A program made the position numbers and the translations under genes. DNA of 64,000 bases from contig JARCOQ010000003.1 of assembly GCA_029207755.1 (NCBI GenBank), positions 91,714,646 to 91,778,645 on the forward strand, written 5' to 3'. The notes below the pieces were generated by a model that saw nothing but the letters and a program-made list of their open reading frames with translations, did no database searches and had not been told where the DNA came from. This DNA comes from Chamaea fasciata (taxonomy: Eukaryota > Chordata > Aves > Passeriformes > Sylviidae). Below are positions 21,495-32,162 of this stretch, piece by piece (position 1 is the first letter of the stretch; each line of letters opens with the position of its first letter).

Positions 21495-23629
21495 TGGAAT
21501 GAGTCTTACAGTAAAAATTCTTTAAAAATTCAGTAGAATTTTTAGACGTCTTGATACTTTTTTTGCTTTCCTTCTTCAAGGCTAGTAACACAAAAAAAAG
21601 TTAACTGAAAAATAACTTGATATTAGGACAATTATCCAACTTCTCTGCCTTGTATATCCTGTTGGATATTGTTAAATGTATTTAGCTGTTATTCAGCAAC
21701 CAGCCTAACCTGACAATTTCAGAGCAGAATCCTCACATCTCTGAAGAGACTATGTAAATAAATTCTGATTAATGTCTTCAAGCAGCCAGAGTGGCATTTT
21801 CAAAAGCACAGTTATGGTTGAAATCTATCTCTGAAATCAAAGCAAATTTTATCACTAGCTGTAACAGGAATATTGAAATAAGAGAAGTGCTGAAGTCATG
21901 GAAACCAGCTCTAGGACTCCAGAATGGCACAAAGGAAGAAGTGTGTTTTTCATCCAGCCAGCAGTCAGAAGGGTTTAAGTATTCCAGGCAGTACAGGCGG
22001 ATGTTTAAAAGGCAAAATTCAAAGGAGAAAAGAAACTAAAGCCCCTTGTTGCTACACATCCACTCTTAAAAAGCAAAGGTAGCCTGGGGCCAAAAAATAA
22101 AGCTGTGCTAGGTATGTGTGTGTTCTGTGAAGCTTTTTTAAAATTCGTATTTTTTTCCTAGCTTGGTGTTCTATGACTTATCTATGTGCTAGCTGCAAAA
22201 GAAGGACTGTCTAGAATTGAATTTTCTGAAGAAATAAACAATATGTTTGGACAATATAAGGAAAAACTGATTTCTTGGGGGTCTTAAAGAGCATGTTTTT
22301 GAAAAAATATTTCTGAAATCAGTAAAATAAAACATAGAGAATATTAAAATAATGAAAAGTAAATATTGGTAAGTATAGCTGTGAGATAGGCATAACAAGA
22401 GGGAGTTCAGTTTGGTGGCCATAAGAAAACAACACACACCAGGAAAAAAGAAGTTCCAGGCTTGCTAAGAGTGGGTGCTGTTGTCATTGTGCTAGGAGGA
22501 AGGAATGGGTAGGGCAGGAGACTGAGAGGGGAAAAATGAGGGAGCTTCAAGGAAGTAGCTAAAAATTTGAAGGAAGGTCTTTGGGGTAGGGAGGACCTCT
22601 GAATGCTTCTTGATTCACAAAAGTCGTTGCCGTGGTACTGATTTTTGTTGAAAGAGTGAAACAGTAAAGTGCAAGCTTCGTGTGTAAAATCTTAGAGCTG
22701 TGCTATAGTTTTTGAGCTGTCATACTTGATGTAGAAGCACTGTAACTGAATAAAACTTTGATTAGCAATGGACAGCATATGACTATGAAGACAGTTTAAA
22801 CAAACAAATGTAAGTAGTAATAATAATGGGAAAAAAAGGTATCTGAAAAATACTGTATTATTTGCGTTCTATTTTCTCTTCCACAGTGTTCCCACATACT
22901 TTTCAGAACATTTAATATTTCTGTAACTAATTCAGTAGCTAAAGCAGAATGAAAAAGAGACATTTAACTAAAGTTTAAATGTTGTTTAATTAATATGACT
23001 AAATATTTAGTGTCAGACTTTTCTGTTATGTGATACTGTGGCAAAATCTTGTTTACTATCCATTAAGCAATTAACTTTGGGTATTGTCATCTGAAAACAT
23101 TTCACCCAGTGGAAAAGTTGTAATCAAATCTGACAGGCTGAATAGGGCAAACCTCCTGTCTCATAGGAAAATTGAAAACCAAACCTCCTTCCTGTATATT
23201 TATTTACAACAATACTGTTGATTTTTTGCCTAAAGCACAATTTCTGTGTCTTATGTCCCTTGCTTTTGGGAAAGTAAAAGCAGCAACATGTTAAGAAAAA
23301 GTAAATATACTTCAAATATTGGACATCAACCAAAAATTGATGCTAAAAACCTCTAAGCATAAGATATAGTTTCCAAATAGTTATGGGGCTGTCATAAAGT
23401 TAATAGCTTTAACATATAAAGTAAGTTATGTGATTCATGTATTAACAAAGAAAATTAATTGATGGATCCTTTTATCAAGATTATCAAGATCAACAGGTGG
23501 TTCCTGGCCTCTACCATTTCTCTTGGAAATCCAGTTTTGTGTGCATGTGTTTATATGTGTGTGCATACAGTTTAATTTCTGCTCGTTTTGGTGGAGTTAG
23601 ATGGTCAATAAACTTAAGACATGTTCATA

Positions 23630-24062
23630 GCTGGTGAAGGGCTTGGAAAACAAGCCATATGAAGAACAACTGAGGGAGCTAGGGTTGTTTAGCCTGGAGA
23701 AAAGGAGACTCAAGAGGTGACCTTATCACTCTCTATAACTTCCTGAAAGGTGGCTGTAGAGAGCTGGGGGTTGGTCTCTTTCTCCAGGCAGCAACTGACA
23801 GAACGAGAGGACACAGTCTTAAGCTGCGTCAAGGGAAATACAGGTTGGATATTAGGAAGAAATTTTACATGGAAAGAGTGATTAAATACTGGAATAATCT
23901 GCCCAGGGAGGTGGTGGAGTCACCATCCCTGGATGTGTTTAAAAAGAGATTGGATGGGGCACTCGATGCCATGATCTAGTTGAGGTGTTAGGGCTGGGTT
24001 GGACTCGATGATCTTGAAGGTCTCTTCCAACCTACACATTTTGTGATTCTGTGATTCTGTGA
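23630..24062 (+). mobile_element. CR1 LINE, 3' 433 bp
   Basis: A plus-strand, 5'-truncated CR1 starting at CTGGTGAAGGGCTTGG and running through GTTTAGCCTGGAGAAAAGG, the 3'UTR and the canonical end TTGTGATTCTGTGATTCTGTG (8-bp units at 24041-24062). Compared with the copies at 6517 and 60262 its landmarks are well preserved, so it is probably one of the younger CR1s here. It carries no intact coding frame. Confidence 0.96.
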
Positions 24063-25500
24063 TATACTACAGTAATTCTAGTCACAGACAGACAGATACA
24101 GGAATCTGTGTAAAGATTCCTTTGTTTAGCAGACGATGGCAGAAAAGTAGAGATAATGGTGTAGAAGAAAGAGTTTGTAATAGCAACTTAGTTTTTACCT
24201 GACTTTGGAGGTTGCAAGTTTGAAGGTCACGAGTAGATTTCCTGGTGTATCAATATGAGCAAATTTTCTAGAGAGCTGGAGGGGACTGACTTTGCTGTAA
24301 CACTCTGGTGATGTTTTTTTGATGGGTCACCTGTTTTGCAATTTTCATGTGTTTCAGAGCACTGAGAAGAGCATAACTTGGTCAGACACTGGACATTGGG
24401 TGTTGGTGTGAATTTACATGAGAAATTTGTGGCCTTTTTACTGCTTTTGCCTACATTCAGAGGAAGAAAACTCCTGGGTTTAACTGTTTTAGAGGTTTTG
24501 TATCTCATTGTTTCAGTCTCCAGACTAACAGGTCTTGGAGAGCGTAGAAAGACTATTTTGAATATCCAATCAAACATTTGCAACATCGCCTCCTAGAATA
24601 TTCATTCTGACAGCAAATATATAGCTAAAAAGGGAGTAAAAGTGAATTTAAGGTATCTTCTGCTAGATCACTATTGTACTTTAATAAATGTTGCTTTATC
24701 CTATGTTTATATGCACTATAGTTAAAACGGGGTGGTCAAACTGTTAGTGTTACCTGCAAGTGATTATGGCAATTTCATATCTTCCTCCTTCATGGCTGCA
24801 CAAATAAATAAGTTTATGCACATGCAATTTAAAACTGTTCGCATTTACAATGTATATTTAATGGAATTTTATACTTTAATTAAAGTAATAGCTATTTAAT
24901 TACAATGTATTCTTAATTTAACACAAATCGAAATTATCTTTTTTTTTTCTTCTAATTTTTTTCTATTAGTTAATGAGAAGGTGGTTAATTCCCTGAGATA
25001 AATATTTGTATCGATGCATAAGTTATAACAGACCTCATGATGCATTATTTTCTTTTGTGTAGTAAGAATATTGTTTTCAAGGGTTCCAGCGATTTTTTGG
25101 CATATAGTGGTAGGTAAGGAAATCAAATTAGTTTTTTTGCGTATAATAGTTAATCTGAAAATACTTTTATTTCTGTATTTGTTAAGATGTAGGTGTTTTA
25201 ACTGTCAAGCAGATGGGCGTTGAATTATAAAGTACAGAAAGATAGAAAGAAAACTAGTAAGAGAGATACCAATTCACATCTGTCTTCCTGTGATCAGCAT
25301 ATACTAGTTGAAACAAGACAATCAAATAAGATGTAATTACCAGCACTATGAAGATGTGATCCTGATAAGAAATCTGACAAATACAAAATAAAGTCCTATC
25401 ATCATTCATAAATATCCTGTAAGGGAACAAATTTTGATAAAAACTAATAATGCAGTAGCTGTGACTTGGAAAATGGTATATCTTCTTTAATGTTGCAATG

Positions 25501-25526
25501 TATTATCTATTTTTTAATAGATAATA
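25501..25526. repeat. Inverted repeat, 11-bp A+T stem
   Basis: TATTATCTATT pairs with AATAGATAATA around a TTTT loop. The A+T-only stem makes a chance origin likely. Confidence 0.5.
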
Positions 25527-27606
25527 GTCTTTTTCCCTAATATAAGTGATTCTTATGCTAAATTTTCTCATGGGCAACTTCTGTATATTAATTCCTAAGT
25601 CTTTTATCTTGAATCTCATAATTGTATACATTTGAGTTTGCAGGTATATTGGATCAGCTTGAGGGTTGAGTTTGTGTATCTCAGGAGTCACTACCTTCAC
25701 AGAAGCACTGAAGTTTGTCATGTAAATGCTGATGAATAACTTCACATAGTTCAGTTGAGTTTGTTCTGCAGAAATATCTTAGTACTGCTTTCACTGCGCT
25801 CAAAGTTACCCTTACATGTCAACTTGTCATATCAAAAGGCAGGACGTTGAAAGTGAGCTTGCATTTGGATCCTTCCCAAAGTAATAAATGGACTTTGGAA
25901 TTCTGAGGCCTGTGGTACAAAGGCACATCTCTGGAGATCCATACTTAGTGTAAAAGAATCACTGCTAAGTTATAAAAAATTATGCTTGTGGAGCCAAATG
26001 TCTCTGTCAAGGGCTGTGTAAGCGTATGGGTATTATGCTTTCCAGCTATCCCGATTCTGACTGCTGACTGCTGAGAACCCTAAGCCTGCTCTGCATGGGG
26101 CTGTCCAATACTTGTCAGACTTACTAATGAGCGCTGAGCTGCTTCCAAGCCAGACCCTAGATTTTTAAGGTAACATACACAGTGAATGCCTTGCTAATAA
26201 ACCTTTTTGGACACTTGCTGGCCTGCATCAGACCCAGTTGTAAGTTCTCAGTGGCAGTGGTTCTGTTTATCTGTAGTTCAGACATACTGCTCACAGAAAA
26301 GTGAGGCTGCAGCATCTGGGAAAAAACCTATTAGTAATACATTAAAAGCTTTCTCCTGGATTTTTAAAGCATTTTGCCATGCTTCTTGCAAAAGATTTAG
26401 TGTATCTTCTTTGAAATTGTGTTAGGAAGTTTTCTCATCTGTACTCTGCAGGTTAGCTGGTGCAGCCCTTAGCAATGACTAAAAATAGTTTTTACAATCA
26501 TAGAAGAAATGAAATGGTATCACCCAAATGTGTGGGGATTTCTGTGTCGGAGTGAATGAAACTCCATTTATTCTCCATTTTTTTTTTTTGAAACCTAATA
26601 AAAGCCCCAAATTTGTAAATACTTGGTCCTGAAAAACTTACTTACCTTTATTCTTCACTTATCTGTTTTATAAGGAATCTGAAAGGCATCTTTTGTTATC
26701 ACATCAAAATGACAATCAGCTTTATGCTAACTTTTTTTTTTTTTGCTAAGCTCTATCTGATCAGGTGAGGTGATTTTCACATACCTGTGGAAGTTTTATA
26801 AATTGTATGAGTGCATGTAGGTATACTGTCAGTGCGCATTAGCTGTTCCTTATGACCAGAAATAAAACAAAAGAAAAGTTTGGAGAAGACAGCCCTATGT
26901 TCAAGGGTTGAGATGTCACAGCCCTTCTTAAAATCTTACATTATAAATTTTGTAGTAATTTTGCTCTATGCTGACTTTGGGCTTTTTGGGAATTGGTAAA
27001 GAGAAGGGGACAGCCCAAGTTGCAATCCAGAACTCATAGTCTTTTGAAATTGAGTAGCAACCCTGCCTGTTTTAACAAGTGAATTGTCCTTCTTCCTGCC
27101 TGCTTTTCAGTGGAGTTTATCAGTAATTCGTATCAATTAGGGTTCTAGTAGTAGTGCTGTGGATGTAGGCTGTGTACACATGCTGCAGAGTGAGTGGTTC
27201 TTTTAGACAGGGAAATCTTTACTTTCTCACTATGGTAGCAGATTAATTCAATTAACTCATTTTACAAAGTAAGTATAACAGGAAAATGGTTTGCTGCTTA
27301 GATTTTACATCAGGGGTTTTTAGCTGGAGGAGTAGCAGCACTGAAGAACTTGTGCGACTGTGGTTGAGTTTCCAGCTTGTGCTGACTTTGGATAAAGGAA
27401 CAGATTGTGTGTGGAGAGAGAAAGAAGTTCTTTTACTTTTCTACAAACTGGTAAGAGGTCTTGTATGTCAAAAGTCTGTACCTTAAGACTGGCTCTGGGG
27501 TATCTGTTCTCACATCCTTAGGTGAGATAGGGCCCTGAAACATATTGAACAGAACCTGTCCTGGAGAGGAAGCCATATAAGCAAGATAATAAAGCATGAC
27601 TGAAAA

Positions 27607-27627
27607 AGTTGCTATCATATAGCAACT
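27607..27627. repeat. Inverted repeat, 9-bp stem
   Basis: AGTTGCTAT (27607-27615) pairs exactly with ATAGCAACT (27619-27627) across the loop CAT. Confidence 0.55.
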
Positions 27628-29186
27628 ATTTTTAATAATCTGCAGCTGTAAACTAATTCTGTGTCTGAATTCCTCAGAATGTTAATAAAGCTGTTCTAAC
27701 TTCTGGTCATTATCCTTGGCCTCCAGATTTTTCCTAAGTGCTGAATTTATCTTGCACTGTCAGCTTTCATCATAACAAATGGTGTACATCCTGTATTTGC
27801 AGAGAATATTTGAAATGTGTATTCTTAGGAAACCATTAACAAATAATACGCATGGTTTTATTTCTTTATTAACATGAGATAGCTACCTTTGAAAGATTCT
27901 TGAGCTGCTCTTCTCATTTAGTAAATAGTTACGTGTAACATTTACATCCATCTGCCTTAGTGTTGAACACTTTGTTGCAATTTCACTGTCTTGAGTCTAG
28001 CATGTTATTTCTGAGTTACCTTGCTTTTGATGCAGTCTAGTCCAAGTCCAGACTAATTTTGATATAATCTGTTTCTAAGATAATACTAATTAAAAAAAAA
28101 ATATTGAAAATGCTCCCTGGCTTATCATCAGCTATCTGAAAATTTACTAATAAACAGTGGGTAAAATAATCCATAAAATTTGATTTTCATCAGTGGCCAA
28201 TCAAGAAAAACAGTGTTCAGAAATAATTTTTTTACTCCTTCTAGACAGGTACATATGTTGTAAACAAAGAAGTATACATTTCTAATTTTATTTTTCTAGA
28301 AGAGCTGCAGGGCAATATTGATCCTATAATATCATTTTATACAACTCTGTAAGCAGAACCTTATGAAATCTATGTCTGCATCTCTCATTTAGACAAGACA
28401 AATCTTTTTATTTCTGATAGACGCAGTGAGATAAGTCATTTAAAGGGAACATAAGAAACAGTTATTTTCTCCTGGTATATTTAAATAAAGCCAGAAAAGT
28501 GAATTTGTAAGCACAGCATAGATCCTGTTTACCATCTAGAAAATGTAATTGTCTAGCAGAGCATTGAATTTTCTTTTCACCAATGTTGCTACTGTGAGCT
28601 CCAAGAAAAATTGTAACTCCTCTCCTTCATTTTACTGTTCAAGTTAATCTTGTGGATTTTAATGTATTCAATAAATGTAGTTATAACTAGTAAAAGGTGA
28701 AACCAGTTGGGGATGGTGGGCTGTGATTCTTCAGTGGTTAAATTAGGTTTGTTGGGCCCAGACTTCTATATACAGATTTCAAAGACCAATGCTGTCACTT
28801 ATTCTTTAGAAACAGATGAAATAGGGATATCCAACAAGTCTGAGATTTCCATAGGGATCCTATTTTGACAACTGCCAGAGTAGAAACCATACTTTTAATC
28901 AATATTAAAATGAATCCACGGGTGTCTATCTTAGCACAGAACAGTCTTAGAAGTCTAGCATTGCCTCAGGATGTAAAAAATATAAATAAGCCCTAACTGA
29001 ACATTTTTATCTTAATGTGGGTTTAGATGCTATCCAGAATCCTTTTTTTTTTTTTTGAAAGAGAGAGGAAAAGTTTTTCTATAAATTACATGTGAAGTAA
29101 CATATTGAAAGAAATGATGAATTACTGATATCAAATTAACTTTATTTACTGCATAACATTGTCTTTCATAGCATTTAATTTATAGT

Positions 29187-29206
29187 AATAAATAAATAAA
29201 TAAATA
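29187..29206. repeat. (AATA)n microsatellite
   Basis: About five units of AATA in uninterrupted array. Confidence 0.85.
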
Positions 29207-30017
29207 TTTCCATGATTCAACTATTTTTTCTTTTAAAACTTTCATCTCTGTAAGTTTTGGACTTGGTCCCAAATGCAGCCTCAAGACACCCATAGAAATG
29301 AATCACCAGCTGTGAGCTAAAGCAATGCAGGAAGTGACATGATAAGACAGTTACTGTCTTAGATTCAAAAGTCTTGTCTCCTTTTGGTCTGGCTGTGGCA
29401 AACTAGTATAGCCTTGTGCTGCTGTGCTTGTGCAGCCATGATCATCTTTTACAATGTGTAAGAGAAATTACACCACCATATGTCCTAACTCTCCTGTGGG
29501 TTGTAATTATTTCTTCATAACTGTGCTGCCAGATGTGTAATCATCATGCTCAGCCACTACTTCTCATCGAAGACTAAGAGTGCGAGCTGTCAGCTCAACA
29601 TTCTCCACTTTCCTCTTCCTTCTCCCAACACTACACTTTTAGCAAGAGCTAGAGAACTTCTGATTTGCCTTTGGACATAAAAATGAGTGATATGAGGTGT
29701 TTGCATCAACACTTCTTGTTTCTGAGTGTTGATGTGTCAGCCTGCATCACTGATTCATGTAGCTCTCTCCTAGTTTCCTATTCTTACAGGATTTCTAATG
29801 GTCTCCTAAATCATTCAGATAATGGTGGCCTTGAATTGAAATGAGGAGAACAGACTTTTATTTTACTCATTGTAACTTAAATTAGCTGTGTTGTCTGGAA
29901 AGCAAGAACCTTTCCTTGCTTCCCTATTTCCTGTGTGTCTGTATTAGTTCAATTAATGTATTGGCTAAAGATATATCAGAATTAATTTTAAAGGTATTCT
30001 ACTTACGACTATCTTTG

Positions 30018-30332
30018 ACAGAATCACAGAAACACAGAATCACAGAATTACTAGGTTGGAAGAGACCTCCAAGATCATCGAGTCCAACCCATGACCTAAC
30101 AACTCAACTAGACTATGGCACTGAGTGTCATATCCAGTCTTTTTTAGAACACACATCCAGGGATGGGGACTCCACTACCTCCCCAGGCAGACAATTCCAG
30201 TAGTTTATCACTCTTTCCAAAAAAACCTTTTTCCTAATAACCAACCTATATTTCCCTTGGTGGGGCTTAAGACTATCCTCTCATTCTGCTAGCTGCTGCC
30301 TGGAGAATGAGACCAACCCCCACCTGACTACA
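30018..30332 (-). mobile_element. CR1 LINE, 3' part of a copy split by an LTR
   Basis: On the plus strand it begins with four 8-bp units of ACAGAATC type (30018-30049), then TACTAGGTTGGAAGAGACC, the complement of the CR1 terminus. It runs through the 3'UTR to the CCAACCCCCACCTGACTACA landmark, where the LTR begins. The CR1 continues on the other side at about 31869, so the two parts make one copy of about 0.6 kb. Confidence 0.95.
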
Positions 30333-30469
30333 TGTAATGGTTTCACATTCGCCAATTTCTGCTTGCTAAATTTAGTGCAGTGGTCTGAGTGTTTACTCTC
30401 TTTTCCCCTCTGTGAGATAGGATCAGGAGAAAAGGAAAGCAGGCCCAAACTAAAAGGTATAAAGATAGA

Positions 30470-30475
30470 TTTATT
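30470..30475 (-). promoter_or_regulatory. AATAAA poly(A) signal in LTR
   Basis: TTTATT on the plus strand. The same hexamer in the same context occurs at 45985-45990 in the sister copy, supporting a functional role in the family. Confidence 0.65.
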
Positions 30476-31693
30476 AACACACACTAAAAGAAGAAAATGA
30501 GAATCAGAAACTTTGAAAACAACTCCTCCTCTCTGACAAGTGTTCACTTTCCCACAAACAACATAGAGAGAAAAAAACGGTGATTTTCAGTTAATTTCAC
30601 CATTTTAAAAAATCGTTCGTCGGTTCTTTGGGAGAGGAGTCTCTCTTAGAACTCCCATGGACACATCACCATGAGAAAAACAGTCCTCTGGTGGCTCCCA
30701 TGTCACAAATCTGCAGCCTCCTGGAAAAAACTCTCTGCAAACTGTGAAGCCCACCCCCCTCCACCCCCCTTAGCAGCTTTCCTGAACTGCATATGGGTCA
30801 TGTATGCATATTTTAGGGTACCTTTTAAGGATGCCTCTTCTAGTATAAAATAAAGGTTTTCTTCTTCTATTTCCAAAAATCATCTTTATCTCAAGGAACA
30901 GAGGTCTCTTTTTTTCCCTGGGAACAAAGGGCTTCATAACACTTTATCTTCCTCAAAGTTCTCCATTAAATCTCAGTTATATCAGTCCACAACTTTGACT
31001 AGAGCTCTGCATCCCCCTAAACAGCATTCATGTGTTGCAGGGAAAGTTAGTCTCTTCTCCATGGTTTCACAAGAGATGTCCATCTGAACCAGGCAACTCC
31101 TCAATCCTTTCTCCCCCTTAGGACTTAACTCTCTCTCTTCACTGACTTCCAACCCATGCTGTGTCCCTCCATGGTTCACTCTGGCTGTTCTGTCACTCAG
31201 ATGCAAGTTTCATCTGTCAAGGAAAGAGTCAACATCTTGCCCAGGGCCTGTGGTGATCACGCAATCTCTGTTGAGCTGTGGGGAGGGAGAACTCATGCTC
31301 AGAGCTGCCCAGGGAAACGGCAGTCAGGAATCTCAGCAGCCAGGATCGCAGATGCCTTCTGCCCACCCCGGTCTTATGGGGTGGGCCCAGCCCAACCCAG
31401 GCTTACAGCTGCTCCTGGGGGACCTAGGTGGGCAACATCTCCCCCAGTCCAGGCCAGCAGTGGGGCAGGCCTCAGAGTCAGCTGGATGTTAGCAGCTTCG
31501 GCCTCCCCTTCCTTCCCCCTCTGGCTGCTGGTGGGACCCCGGGGCATGGCCAGGCCAGGGCTGGTTCCCCACAACAGGGAGGAGCAGAGTGCCTGAACGG
31601 ATGGGGCTGCTCCACGGGCTGGCCCCAGGGGAGCTGATTGTTACCTGCTTCTCTGGCTGGAAGGGAAAGGGGTGGCTCAGACACAGTCAGGGC

Positions 31694-31699
31694 TTTATA
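31694..31699 (-). promoter_or_regulatory. TATA box of LTR promoter
   Basis: TTTATA on the plus strand reads TATAAA on the minus strand, followed downstream by the G+C-rich part of the LTR. The sister copy has only a decayed TTTAAAAA at the equivalent place. Confidence 0.5.
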
Positions 31700-31868
31700 T
31701 GTGTATTCCCAAAGTGGCATCCAGCGTCCTCAGTGGTTAAATAATATGTCAGTATCTAGGAATTGGCTTCTGATAGATCTCTGTCCCTTCCACAGGAAGT
31801 TAACAGGTCCTTACAGGGTTACAGAGACTGTTTCTCCTTTAGCTAAAAACCAATCTCTGTTAACCTAT

Positions 31869-32162
31869 GATCACCTTTCTGGAAGTTGTAGAGATTGATA
31901 AGGTCACCTCTGTGTCTCCTTTCCTCCAGGCTAAACACCCCCAGCTCCTTCAGTTGTTCCTCACAGGGTTTGTGTTCCAAGCCCCTCACCAGCCTCGTTG
32001 CCTCCTCTGGACTGGACGTGCTCAAATGTCTCAATGTCCTTCCTAAACTGAGAGGCCAGAACTGGACGCAAGCTGTGGCCTCACCAGTGCCGAGTAAAGG
32101 GGAAGAATGCCTTCCCTGCTCCTGCTGGCCAGACTGTTCTTGTTACAGGCCAGGATGCAATA
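31869..32162 (-). mobile_element. CR1 LINE, 5' part of the split copy
   Basis: The continuation of 30018-30332: on the plus strand CACCTTTCTGGAAGTTGTAG, then TTCCTCCAGGCTAAACACCC, TTCCTCACAGGGTTTGTG and ACTGGACGCAAGCTGTGGCC, all standard CR1 landmarks in reverse. It ends near CAGGCCAGGATGC, where the copy is 5'-truncated. Confidence 0.95.

Larger units (their letters stand above)
17437..23629. other. 6.2 kb A+T-rich DNA without recognised gene
   Basis: No frame longer than 82 codons and no protein similarity. The stretch holds a G+C-rich hairpin (18033-18057), a 22-bp palindrome (21473-21494), and T-rich tracts at about 19568-19582, 20886-20935 and 21354-21390. 17437-17700 may belong to the preceding LTR element. 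Confidence 0.45.
24063..30017. other. 6.0 kb A+T-rich DNA without recognised gene
   Basis: The longest frame (24227-24586, minus, 119 codons) has no recognisable domain and is overlapped by an opposite-strand frame. Inverted repeats lie at 25501-25526 and 27607-27627, an (AATA)n run at 29187-29206 and homopolymer T runs near 26578, 26731 and 29041. Confidence 0.45.
30333..31868 (-). mobile_element. Long solo LTR inserted into a CR1
   Basis: The left edge TGTAATGGTTTCAC is the complement of the LTR 3' terminus. AATAAA lies at 30470-30475 (minus), and a TATAAA at 31694-31699 (minus) lies close to the other end, giving a short U3 and a long transcribed part. The left 800 bases are A+T-rich; 31250-31680 is strongly G+C-rich and keeps stop-free frames of up to 146 codons on both strands, which are compositional. 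The same family is present at 45870-47345. The right end differs from that copy, and I could not define an exact target-site duplication: the CR1 flanks read CTACA on the left and GATCA on the right. The LTR is younger than the CR1 that it splits. Confidence 0.85.

Noticed and set aside
24041..24062. 8-bp direct repeats (also at 30018 and 17337) as a satellite or CRISPR-like array
   Set aside because: They are the terminal repeats of CR1 elements: few units, no spacers, directly attached to CR1 3' sequence.
24227..24586. 119-codon minus-strand frame as a gene
   Set aside because: No similarity recognised and overlapped by an opposite-strand frame of 72 codons.
31156..31596. 146-codon plus-strand frame, with several other frames nearby on both strands
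   Set aside because: It lies in the G+C-rich part of a solo LTR where stops are rare on both strands, has no domain, and the homologous part of the sister LTR does not keep the frame.
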